DNA of 64,000 nt. Origin: DATFVA01 sp963839165 (GTDB lineage: Bacteria; Bacteroidota; Ignavibacteria; Ignavibacteriales; Ignavibacteriaceae). The DNA is taken from the NCBI GenBank assembly GCA_963839165.1, contig CAWIUG010000005.1, positions 806,001 through 870,000 on the forward strand, given 5' to 3'. Shown piece by piece: positions 36,535 through 45,700 of the stretch. Numbering within the stretch: position 1 is the stretch's first letter; each line of letters starts with the position of its first letter. The translations under genes and the position numbers were made by a program. The notes below the pieces were generated by a model, which worked only from the letters and a program-made list of their open reading frames with translations, was not told where the DNA came from and did no database searches.

Positions 36535-37375
36535 TTTAAGAAATGGAAACCGTCAGCAGTTTCAAAGGTTTACGAGGTTAAACCGTGTCCTGCACATACT
36601 TATGATCGTAAGCTTCATTAGTCTTGCGCTTACAGGGATGACTCTGAAATTTTCATACACCAGCTGGGCTAAAGTCCTTTCCCACATACTCGGAGGATTT
36701 GAGAGTGCCGGGTTCATACACAGGTTTGCCGCCGTTATTATGTTCGGAGTCTTCATCACCCACGTAACCGATCTCTTCATCCAGAAGAAAAAAGAGCACA
36801 AATCATTCTTCGGAATGATCTTCGATCCCGCGGGACTTATGTTCAATAAAAAAGACTGGCAGGATTTCACGGCTTCGATGAAATGGTTCCTGGGTATGGG
36901 TGAAAGGCCACAATACGGCAGATGGACGTACTGGGAAAAGTTTGATTACTTCGCGGTTTTCTGGGGAATATTTGTTATCGGTTCAACCGGACTATCATTA
37001 TGGATGCCCGAATTCTTCACCAGATTCCTTCCGGGCTGGTTCATAAACGTCGCCACCATAATTCACAGCGATGAAGCCCTGCTTGCGACAGGATTCATAT
37101 TCACCGTACATTTTTTTAATACTCACCTGCGTCCCGAGAAATTTCCCATGGATATTGTTATATTTTCGGGTCGAATGCCTGTAGAAGAGTTAAAATTAGA
37201 CAGACCAGAGGAATACGGTAAGCTTCAGAGCGCCGGAACACTTGGTCAGTTCATGGTTGAACCATATCCACCGATCGTAATAAGAGCGATAAAAATATTC
37301 GGCTGGATTGCTTTATCTACGGGATTCAGCATTGTTGTATGGATAATTTACGCAATGCTTTTTGCCTATAAATAA
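36527..37375 (+). CDS. cytochrome b (b561/FdnI-like) membrane subunit
   Basis: A membrane cytochrome b of 282 residues from ATG 36527 (284 from TTG 36521). Helices are seen at about 20-40, 60-82, 145-165 and 185-205, with a last one at about 255-280. Likely haem ligands are His in RVLHILMI, FIHRFAAV, ITHVTDLF, IIHSDEAL and TVHFFNTH. It overlaps the 19-haem gene end by 8 bases, so expression is coupled. With the 19-haem protein it could form a second quinone-linked module parallel to the CbcL-like fusion. Confidence 0.85.
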   Translation: MIDLRNGNRQQFQRFTRLNRVLHILMIVSFISLALTGMTLKFSYTSWAKVLSHILGGFESAGFIHRFAAVIMFGVFITHVTDLFIQKKKEHKSFFGMIFDPAGLMFNKKDWQDFTASMKWFLGMGERPQYGRWTYWEKFDYFAVFWGIFVIGSTGLSLWMPEFFTRFLPGWFINVATIIHSDEALLATGFIFTVHFFNTHLRPEKFPMDIVIFSGRMPVEELKLDRPEEYGKLQSAGTLGQFMVEPYPPIVIRAIKIFGWIALSTGFSIVVWIIYAMLFAYK

Positions 37376-37394
37376 AATTTAATCATAAGGTTCT

Positions 37395-38885
37395 ATGAAA
37401 AACAAACGATTCCCCGATACCTTTTACAACACAACAACTTTTATCGGTACCGCGCTTGCCCTTCTAAGTTTTGGTCTCATTATTTTTCTTACAGTAGTTG
37501 AAGCTTTTAATCCTGAGCCTAATGCTTATGCGGGCATTATAACATTCATAATACTTCCTATCTTCCTTATAGCGGGACTAGTACTGATTGCAATCGGAAT
37601 ATGGAACGCCCGGAAAAGGAAGCACGCGGGAACGTTCGAAGAAAAAAGTCTCCCCAGGATCGATCTGAATGATCCCAAACAGAGAACATCTTTCATCATA
37701 TTTTCCACAGGAACAATTTTACTGCTTTTCTTCACCGCATTCGGAAGCTTCAAGGCATACGAATACACAGAGACCGATCAGTTCTGCGGAACCATCTGCC
37801 ACAAAGTAATGAATCCCGAATACACAGCATATAAGAACTCTCCCCATTCGAGGGTAGGCTGCGTGCAGTGCCACATTGGTTCGGGAGCCGACTGGTTTGT
37901 AAAATCGAAGATATCAGGATCGTACCAGGTATACTCGGTACTATTCAATAAATATTCAAAACCGATACCTACGCCGATCTGGAATCTGCGTCCTGCCCAG
38001 GGAACCTGCGAACAATGCCACTGGCCGAGAAACTTTTTTGCGGAGAAGAAAGTTGATTTTAACTACTACCTTTCAGATGAGCAGAACACACATTCAAAAG
38101 TTACTATGCTGCTTAAAGTGGGGGGTGGAAACAGCATACTTGCCAAGCAGACAGGCATACACTGGCATATGAATATTGACAATGAAGTAACCTACCTCGC
38201 GGCCGATTCATCGAGGCAGGTGATCAACTGGGTTCGGGCAAAGAACCGGGAAACCGGTAAAGTATCAGTTTACAGCAAAGGCGATGTTAAGTTCAACGAG
38301 AAGGAGATGACGGACAAAGGGCTCCTTAGAAAGATGGACTGCATCGACTGCCACAACCGGCCTTCGCACATATATAACCAGCCGAACAGGATGGTTAATG
38401 TATTTATGGCAACAGACAGCATCGACGCCTCCCTGCCTTACATTAAAAGCACCGCGGTTGAAGCACTTGAACAGCCTTACACAGATAAAGAAGTAGCGCT
38501 CGACAGCATAAGCATCCACGTTAAAAACTTCTATGCTCAGTATTACGCGGACGCCAGTCAGGGTAAAATTGACAAGAGTATACGCGCAATTCAGAGTATC
38601 TACAAAAACAATTACTTCCCATCAATGAACGTAAGCTGGAAAAAGTATCCCAACAATATCGGGCATATGTATTACAGCGGATGCTTCAGATGCCATGACG
38701 GCGAGCATAAAGATGAGAACGGAAATGTGCTTTCGAAGGACTGCAATCTCTGCCACACTATTATAGCGCAGACAATCAACGATACAACGATGGTTAAACT
38801 TGACGGAGTATCATTCCAGCACCCGGTAGATCTGGGTGAGGATATAGAGGATCTTACGTGTACGGATTGCCACGGAGTTGAGTAA
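37395..38885 (+). CDS. NapC/NirT-like seven-haem cytochrome c with a CX3CH first haem site
   Basis: A 496-residue protein with three N-terminal helices (about 12-33, 42-66, 97-118) and a periplasmic haem region. The segment FCGTICHKVMNPEYTAYKNS, with HSRVGCVQCH after it, is the NapC/NirT/NrfH pattern, in which an early haem is near the quinol site, but the first motif is C-GTI-CH (CX3CH) instead of CXXCH. Six standard sites follow: CVQCH, CEQCH, CIDCH, CFRCH, CNLCH, CTDCH. NapC-type proteins move electrons from quinol to periplasmic partners. It is 19 bases after the cytochrome b gene and closes the respiratory cluster. Confidence 0.85.
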   Translation: MKNKRFPDTFYNTTTFIGTALALLSFGLIIFLTVVEAFNPEPNAYAGIITFIILPIFLIAGLVLIAIGIWNARKRKHAGTFEEKSLPRIDLNDPKQRTSFIIFSTGTILLLFFTAFGSFKAYEYTETDQFCGTICHKVMNPEYTAYKNSPHSRVGCVQCHIGSGADWFVKSKISGSYQVYSVLFNKYSKPIPTPIWNLRPAQGTCEQCHWPRNFFAEKKVDFNYYLSDEQNTHSKVTMLLKVGGGNSILAKQTGIHWHMNIDNEVTYLAADSSRQVINWVRAKNRETGKVSVYSKGDVKFNEKEMTDKGLLRKMDCIDCHNRPSHIYNQPNRMVNVFMATDSIDASLPYIKSTAVEALEQPYTDKEVALDSISIHVKNFYAQYYADASQGKIDKSIRAIQSIYKNNYFPSMNVSWKKYPNNIGHMYYSGCFRCHDGEHKDENGNVLSKDCNLCHTIIAQTINDTTMVKLDGVSFQHPVDLGEDIEDLTCTDCHGVE

Positions 38886-38927
38886 GATTGTTTCGGCAGC
38901 TCAATCAATTCTTTTATACTGAAATGT

Positions 38928-38955
38928 TTAGCCAGGCAATGTGAGTCCTGGCTAA
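38928..38955 (+). terminator. hairpin after the cytochrome cluster
   Basis: A perfect 9-bp stem TTAGCCAGG/CCTGGCTAA with a 10-base loop, 43 bases after the NapC-like stop. No T run follows, so it may be an RNA-stabilising hairpin instead. The rest of 38886-39185 shows nothing but a short AAGATC/GATCTT palindrome near 39100. Confidence 0.5.
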
Positions 38956-39185
38956 GCAAAATCTCCTTACCCGCATTCTTAAACTAATCAAACTGACATA
39001 TCAGCTTAACCGCATCGAATACAGAATAAAAAGAGAATTAGTGATTACAAGGATAGGATTGGGTAAAATAAAAAACGTCACCGGTTCTTTGTCCGCAAGA
39101 TCAGGATCTTCTAAAAGAAGAGGGCACTTTTTTTTCGAATGATCCATCAGTATTAAAGAACACGGGGACGTTTAATATTTCAATT

Positions 39186-39566
39186 TTAAGGAAGCTGCCC
39201 CGGAATTACAGAGAATATAGAGGAGATCCGCCGGAGCAGCCCCGAACTTATTTCCGCCTTTGATAAATAACCATCTGCACCTGCATCAACCGCTTTAAGC
39301 CGGTATTCGGGAAGATCATTAAAGGACAACAGCAGAATTTTAGGCGGATGTTCAAGAGATTTAATAATCCTGGCGGCATCAAAACCATTCAATCCCTTCA
39401 TATTTATATCCATCAGCACAAGATCGGGGTTAAGTTTTCCGCATAATTTCACGGCTTCCTCTCCCGATACCGCTTTACCAGAAATTTCAACTTCAGGAAA
39501 AGTTGCCACATACCTTACAAGAGTCTTTAGAAATTTTTCGTTATCGTCAACAAGTAGAACCCGCAA
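39186..39566 (-). CDS. stand-alone response regulator receiver domain
   Basis: A 126-residue receiver from TTG 39566, which has GAGGAG at the proper distance (TTG 39581 would add five residues and lies in that ribosome site). It has the acidic pair VDDN, phospho-Asp in LVLMDINMKG, Ser in LLLSFND and Lys in YLSKAEI, so it is phosphorylatable. No output domain. It follows the NarL-like regulator on the same strand with a 100-base gap and may share its kinase. Confidence 0.8.
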   Translation of the reverse strand: MRVLLVDDNEKFLKTLVRYVATFPEVEISGKAVSGEEAVKLCGKLNPDLVLMDINMKGLNGFDAARIIKSLEHPPKILLLSFNDLPEYRLKAVDAGADGYLSKAEISSGLLRRISSIFSVIPGQLP

Positions 39567-39667
39567 ACCGAAACTCCTCAATCTCCTGCTGTGAATATGT
39601 CCATAATTTGTATTTAAAACTTACTGGATGAGGGGTAGGGAGACAATAAGGGAAACCCTGATTTTAA

Positions 39668-40330
39668 TTATCTTATAAGGCCTTTTTTCATGGCATACCG
39701 TACAAGTCCGGGCACATCATTTATCCCTAGTTTCTTCATTAGCTGAGAGCGGTGAGTCTCAACTGTTTTAACACTGATAAAAAGCTTTTCTGCGATCTCC
39801 CTTGTTGAGTTCCCCTCCGCGATAAGCTGAAGCACCTCTTTCTGGCGTGAGCTCAGGTCTTCCTTCTTCCTGATCACCTCCTCCTCCGATGATGCATGCT
39901 TCAGGCGTTCCCTGTATTCTTCAATCATTTCATGGGGAATGGCAGGACTAATATACACCTTCCCTTCTTTTATCGTATCGAGCGCAAGTCTCAGTTCACC
40001 GGGCGCCGAATCTTTCAGCAGGTAGCCCGAGGCTCCTGACTTCAATGCCTGTATAACATATTCCTCGTCGAGATACATAGAAAGAATAACCACCTCAACA
40101 TCGGGATAATTCTTCTTAATCATTTCTGCTGCCTGGAGTCCATTCAGTTCAGGCATCGCGATATCGAGAAAGACCATCTCCGGCATTAGCTCTCCAACAA
40201 GCTTAACAGCCTCACGTCCGTCATCCGCTTCACCTACAACTTCCACTCCGTCGGAATGTTCGAGAAGTGACTTTATCCCCGCCCTGACGAGCTTGTGATC
40301 ATCAGCTAAAACTACCCTGGTTGATTTCAT
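39668..40330 (-). CDS. NarL/FixJ-type response regulator (LuxR HTH)
   Basis: A 220-residue regulator: receiver (about 1-120; VLADDHKLV, phospho-Asp in MVFLDIAMPELNG, Lys in YLLKDSAPG) and a C-terminal LuxR-type helix-turn-helix (about 155-218; LSSRQKEVLQLIAEGNSTRE and KTVETHRSQLMKKLG). It begins 4 bases after the stop of a HisKA_3 kinase, which is the usual partner type for NarL proteins. Confidence 0.93.
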   Translation of the reverse strand: MKSTRVVLADDHKLVRAGIKSLLEHSDGVEVVGEADDGREAVKLVGELMPEMVFLDIAMPELNGLQAAEMIKKNYPDVEVVILSMYLDEEYVIQALKSGASGYLLKDSAPGELRLALDTIKEGKVYISPAIPHEMIEEYRERLKHASSEEEVIRKKEDLSSRQKEVLQLIAEGNSTREIAEKLFISVKTVETHRSQLMKKLGINDVPGLVRYAMKKGLIR

Positions 40331-40334
40331 TTAA

Positions 40335-42671
40335 TTATACCTGACAGCTTGCTTTTATAACAGTTCCGGAACCAATAACCGATTTTATAATGAACCTTCC
40401 TCCGAGGAGTTCAGTTCTCTCCTGCATACTTATTAGTCCCAGGCTCTTACCTTTAGCAGCCTGCTTTAATGCTTTTTGAGTATCGAAACCCTTACCATCG
40501 TCTTCCACAGTAAGGATAACGAAACTTTTATTTTGATTTAAAGATACCTTAACATAACCAGCTTCGGCGTGTTTTGCAATGTTGGTCAACGCTTCCTGGC
40601 ATATCCTGAACAGAGTAATCGCGCATTCAGGGGGAAGCGAATTTGCAACATTGTTAATTTCGGTTCTCACCCTAATACCGGTTCTCAGCTGAAATTTATC
40701 AAGGTACCAGCGCAGCGATGCCGCAAGTCCGAGATCATCTATAATAGCGGGCCTCAGCTCAAGCGAAAGGTTCCTCACAACCGAGATACTACTTTCCACC
40801 AGTTTAGTACAATCATCGGCCAGCTCTGTTATCTCTGCGTTATTACTCCCGTCCCTGATCCTCTGAACGTCTATTTTAATTGCTGTAAGCATTTGACCTA
40901 TCTCATCGTGGAGCTCCCGGGAGATGGTACGTTTCTCAGTCTCCTGCACGCTTATCAGTCGTGCCGAAAGAATCTTCAGTCTGTTCCTTGCGCTGGTAAT
41001 CTGTCTAAACAGCTTTTCACGTTCCCTCTCCGACTTTTTCTTTTCGGTTATATCGATGAGGAAAGATGAAATTCCAATAGGGTGATTATTCGAATCAAAT
41101 AACGGAGCAGCCGCGATACTTACATCTATCTTTTTACCATCTTTCCTTTCACGCACCATCTCACGGTAGACTGAGGCCTCACCCATCATAACCGCATCTC
41201 TAAACGAAAGATGTTCCTCCATCTTCTCTTCAGTTACGAACGGCAGAGGTTTTCCCAGAACCTCCCGGCTGTTCCAGCCGAACATCTTTTCGCTTGCCTG
41301 GTTCCAGAGCTCTGTATTCCCATTTTTATCGAGGATAATAATGCCGAGAGGTGAGTAATTTATAAGCGAACGGAGAAGTTCATTAAGCCGGTGATATTCT
41401 GTTTCGGCGTTTCTCTGTTCGGTTATATCCGTTATAAGCGCAAGTCCCCCCTGATAACTATTCTCTTCATCAAATACAGGCACGGCATTAACTTTCACCC
41501 ACCTTTCGGAACCATCCCAATGCTTCAGACGGAACTGAAAAGTTTCACGTGAACCCTCGGCATTCTCCCTTATATAATTCTCCGCCTTTCCAAGATCCTC
41601 ATCAAAAACAAAATCAAGCACCGGCCTGTTCTCAAGTTCCTCCTTTGTTCGTCCAACAATTCCGGCAAGCTTGGAATTAACAAAAGTTAGGTGCTGCATA
41701 TGATCAATCAGGAGAATTCCTTCGTTGGCGTTTTCCACTATCATACGATACTTCTCTTCGCTTTCTTTGAGGTCATTCTGTGCTTTAACCTTTGCCGTAA
41801 CATCATCGGCCAGTACAAGTCGGGCAGCCCGGCCATTGAAGGTAATCGAATGAGTAGTTATATCAACATTTATTACATCACCGTTCTTCAGGAGATGCCT
41901 CCACATCCCGACCCGGCTCCTCTCTTCTCCCTGAGTATTGAGAGTATTTATAAGCTCAGGAACATCAACGTCAGGACGGATATCCATTATCGTCATGTTC
42001 ATAAATTCATCTCTTGTATAGCCATAGTGCGTAACGGCCGATTGATTCACAGCAAGGAATTTGTAGGTTTCCACATCATAAACGAACAACGGAAGAGGAT
42101 TCCTTTCAAAGAGCATGCGGTAACGTTCCTCACTATCCCTCAGAGCATCCTCGGCAGCTTTACGTTTAGAAACATCGCTTATGTTATCAGTGAGCTTATG
42201 ATCAGAGGGGCCGGAGAGAAGCGAATCATCAGCCTTAAAGGAGATGATGATCATTTCAGAGTTGAAGACATTCCGGTAGAGCTTTCGGAGAACGGGAGTA
42301 TTAGGCGCATTAAGGAAATGGAAACTGCCTGTTATAATTTCGCCCCTGAGGAGAGCGAGGAGACTTTCCTTCTCAGCGGGAACTATCAGGTCGGGCAGTC
42401 CATCACTATAGCTTTCATTTCGGTCGGCGCTGCTATCACTGCGGGCGCTGCTATCACTGCGGGCGCTGCCATCATCCCGGTCGCTGCTATCATCCCGGGC
42501 ACCACTATCATTCTGGCCATCACTAACATCTCGGCCGGAAGTAACATTTTGGCCCGGGGAAGTAATCTTCCCGAAAGCCCGGTTCCTGTAAAATATACGG
42601 CCTGAGAGATCCGCAATGATAACAGGGTCGGGGTTAACGTCAATAAGTCGTTGTATTTGATCATCTTGCAT
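40335..42671 (-). CDS. multi-PAS HisKA_3 sensor histidine kinase (NarX/DegS-like)
   Basis: A 778-residue soluble kinase. Domains: an N-terminal PAS (about 1-150) interrupted by a low-complexity Ser/Asp/Arg insert (about 40-85), PAS 2 (about 180-295), PAS 3 (about 300-415), PAS 4 (about 422-545), then HisKA_3 with the H-box in TISRELHDEIGQMLTAIKID, and HATPase (VEDDGKGFD, KGKSLGLISMQERTELLGG). Kinases of this type pair with NarL-like regulators, and one follows 4 bases away. No membrane segment, so the signal is cytoplasmic. The insert is encoded by an 18-bp tandem repeat, described separately. Confidence 0.9.
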   Translation of the reverse strand: MQDDQIQRLIDVNPDPVIIADLSGRIFYRNRAFGKITSPGQNVTSGRDVSDGQNDSGARDDSSDRDDGSARSDSSARSDSSADRNESYSDGLPDLIVPAEKESLLALLRGEIITGSFHFLNAPNTPVLRKLYRNVFNSEMIIISFKADDSLLSGPSDHKLTDNISDVSKRKAAEDALRDSEERYRMLFERNPLPLFVYDVETYKFLAVNQSAVTHYGYTRDEFMNMTIMDIRPDVDVPELINTLNTQGEERSRVGMWRHLLKNGDVINVDITTHSITFNGRAARLVLADDVTAKVKAQNDLKESEEKYRMIVENANEGILLIDHMQHLTFVNSKLAGIVGRTKEELENRPVLDFVFDEDLGKAENYIRENAEGSRETFQFRLKHWDGSERWVKVNAVPVFDEENSYQGGLALITDITEQRNAETEYHRLNELLRSLINYSPLGIIILDKNGNTELWNQASEKMFGWNSREVLGKPLPFVTEEKMEEHLSFRDAVMMGEASVYREMVRERKDGKKIDVSIAAAPLFDSNNHPIGISSFLIDITEKKKSEREREKLFRQITSARNRLKILSARLISVQETEKRTISRELHDEIGQMLTAIKIDVQRIRDGSNNAEITELADDCTKLVESSISVVRNLSLELRPAIIDDLGLAASLRWYLDKFQLRTGIRVRTEINNVANSLPPECAITLFRICQEALTNIAKHAEAGYVKVSLNQNKSFVILTVEDDGKGFDTQKALKQAAKGKSLGLISMQERTELLGGRFIIKSVIGSGTVIKASCQV
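42427..42552. repeat. 18-bp in-frame tandem repeat (seven units) inside the HisKA_3 kinase gene
   Basis: Seven 18-base units in phase. The first two are identical (GCGCTGCTATCACTGCGG), and the next five diverge step by step. Being a multiple of three, the array adds 42 residues of SARSDS-like sequence to the first PAS domain without breaking the frame. Confidence 0.85.
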
Positions 42672-42757
42672 AAATACACCACGTTTTTACTGAGGCAATT
42701 TAAGGATAAGAAGCGAAGGGCAAAAGGCAATTTTATTGAAGATTGAAGATTGAAATA

Positions 42758-45700
42758 TTAAATAGTGAAGGTGATACGAACGGTGGTACCGTGGTTTGAT
42801 TCCATTTCGAAAGTACCATTAAGCTGTTTGATAAGAGTTTCGACAAGCTGAAGACCAAGAGAATCACTTTGCCTGTAGTCACCATCCGGCAGTCCTACAC
42901 CGTTATCTTTCACAATGAGTTCGTAGTTTGTGGTTGGAGCAGACTTCCGTTTAGTCTGGACGATATTGATGTCGGGCGGATTACCATTGTTCCCGTCATC
43001 TTCAATAAGGCGTTTGCTGATTGAGATGAAGATCTCTCCGGTGTCACGTGCCACAAACGCATGTTTATATGCATTGGAGGCCAGTTCATTTATGATAAGT
43101 CCCAGCGAGATCGCACTATTTATATCGAACGAAACATTCTCAATATCAACCTTCGTCCCGATATTCTTCTCCTTCAAGCCGTAAGAGATCTTCAGGTTAT
43201 CAAGGAGGTCGCTCACGTAGCTCTGGAAATCAATATTGAAAAGATCCTTCGACTGATAAAGCTTTTCGTGTATCAGCGCCATTGACCTGATACGGTTCCT
43301 GCTCTCGTCGAATATCTCCTGTGTATGTTTATCGGGTATTGTTTTCGACTGCAGGCTGAGAAGACTTGATATCACCTGCATATTATTCTTCACACGGTGG
43401 TGTATCTCTTTCAGCAGGATCTCCTTCTCCTTCAGTGAAGCGCTAAGTTCCTGCTCAAACTTTATCTGTTCGGTTATATCAATATTAACACCGCGGAGTC
43501 CTATTACATTTCCTTCAGAATCACATATGCAGGTTGACTGCGATTCGACCCATACAATCGTACCATCCTTCGTAACCCATCTAAACCGGTCTGTCCTCGG
43601 TTTGTTCTGCCTGTACTGAATCCGTGAATTCTCAATAACCTGTTCAGAATCATCCGGATGCATCACCATCAGCCAGAAATCCTGCTTCTTCTTCCATTGA
43701 TTCAACGGATACCCAAGGAGCTTCTCGATATACTTACTGATAAACGAGAGCTTTTGTCCGGGTGTACCAGGTTCGCCGTAAGCCTCCCACACAACCCCGG
43801 GAACATTAGCAATAAGATTATCAATCCTTATCCGCTGCATTTCAAGCTGGCTGTAAAGCTTCACGCGTTCCGTCTCAATCCTCTTCCTCTCAGTGATATC
43901 GCGCGATATACGTACAGTCACCATCTTTCCATGGTAGTTCACCTTAAGACTGCTGCTTTCAACCCACACAAACCCCTCATCCTTTTTCTTATAGCGAATT
44001 TCAATTATCGGCTGGCGCGTATAATCCTGCAAAAGTTTGAGATCTTCTTCGTACACGAAATCATTGGGGCTCAACTTCCCGATGAGGTCATCCCTGGTAT
44101 ACCCAAGCTCCTTTATCAATGCCGGGTTAGCATAAATAAAAATCTCTTTTTCATCAAGCAGCGATATAAAATCACTCGAGTTTTCGGTTATTAATCTGAA
44201 CCTTTCCTCCGACTCCCTAAGGTCTCTTTCAATTTTCTTTCTATACTTAATCTCCTGCTGCTGAAGCCTTATCGTTTCCTCAAGGTTATTATTAAGCTCG
44301 CCTATTTGTCTGAACAGCGAGGCATTATCAATAGCCATGGCGGCACGGTGGGCGATATCCTCGGCAAACCGGAGATCATCTTCATCATAATTCTTCTTTG
44401 ATTCAGCGGTACAGAGAGTAAGCGCTCCCAGCACTTTCCCGTGCACCTCGAGAGGTACAATCATGATCGATGTTATCCCGAGCCGTTTGAATATCACGTA
44501 AAGCTCTTTATCCTTAATGGTCCTGCGGAGGAATTCATCGGTCAGTTCTGAATATAGCTCCGATCTCCCTGATCTTATAACGTTAGGAACACCCGTCACC
44601 TCATCTGCTTTTGGAGCATATTTATTCTGCAGTTCTTCAGCGAACCTTATTTTTTCAGGATCCTTATGATATACAATGAGCCGCTGGATACTTTCGCCAT
44701 TCTTAAGATCGACAGCAAACCAGTCGCACATAACGGGAGTAAGCAGCTCGGCGAGAGACCGGATAGTTTCAGTATAATCAAGCGATGAATTAAGGATATA
44801 GCTAGCCTCGGCAAGATAGCGGAGTTTAGCGTGAACCGCTTCAGCCTGGTGGAGCGCTCTCTGCTCACTCAGGAGGGCTTTCGACAATTCAACCTCATTC
44901 ATTTTCCGTTCAGTAATATCCACAGCGGAACCAATATAACCCTGGAAAGTACCATCGAGCGAATTACGGGGCACGCCTTGAGTAAGCAGCCATCTTTCTT
45001 TCCCGTCTTTTCTCAAAAGCCGGAATTCAAACCGGAACTCATCCCTGTTATCAAACGCATTATCAAAAGCAATTCTGAAGGAAGGCAGGTCGATAGGATG
45101 AATACCCTGCATCCAGCCCTGGCCAATTTCCTGGTCGATCGTTCTCCCCCTGAAATCGAGCCACGGCTTATTAAAATAATAAAACTGGCGGTCGACTCCT
45201 GCTGTCCATATCAGCACCGGTGCGGTATCGGCCATTATCCTGAAACGCTGCTCACTTTCAGAGAGCGCGCGTTCAGTATATCTTCGCTCGGTGATATCCA
45301 CAAGACTTATAGTAGTATACCGGTAAGGCGAATCCTCATCAGGAAAATTAGCTATCGAATAAATATGGATCGGCTCGCCGGTAAAAGTTTTAAGTTCGTA
45401 CTCTGTTTCGAAGTGTTTCCCGCCCATAGCCTGTACAACAAGAAGTTCGGCGAGGTTATCATAAAATTCATCGGTTAATATCTCCGGAAGATTATCGAAC
45501 AGGTGCTGCTTACTCTGTGCTTTGAACATCATCACCGAACGCGGGTTTGCGTCAATCAGGCGCACCTTACTAAAGGATTCCCTTAAGATTTCAGGATGTT
45601 CGTCAAAATACCTTCGGAAATTCTCCACACCGGAATTCCTCAGATCATCCAGCATTGCCCTTAACTCAGAATCGTCCACCTCCCAGAGCGCAACCGCTGT

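Noticed and set aside
41691..42605. 304-codon open frame antisense to the HisKA_3 kinase
   Set aside because: It mirrors PAS-domain coding sequence and the tandem array; there is no ribosome site or protein-like composition.
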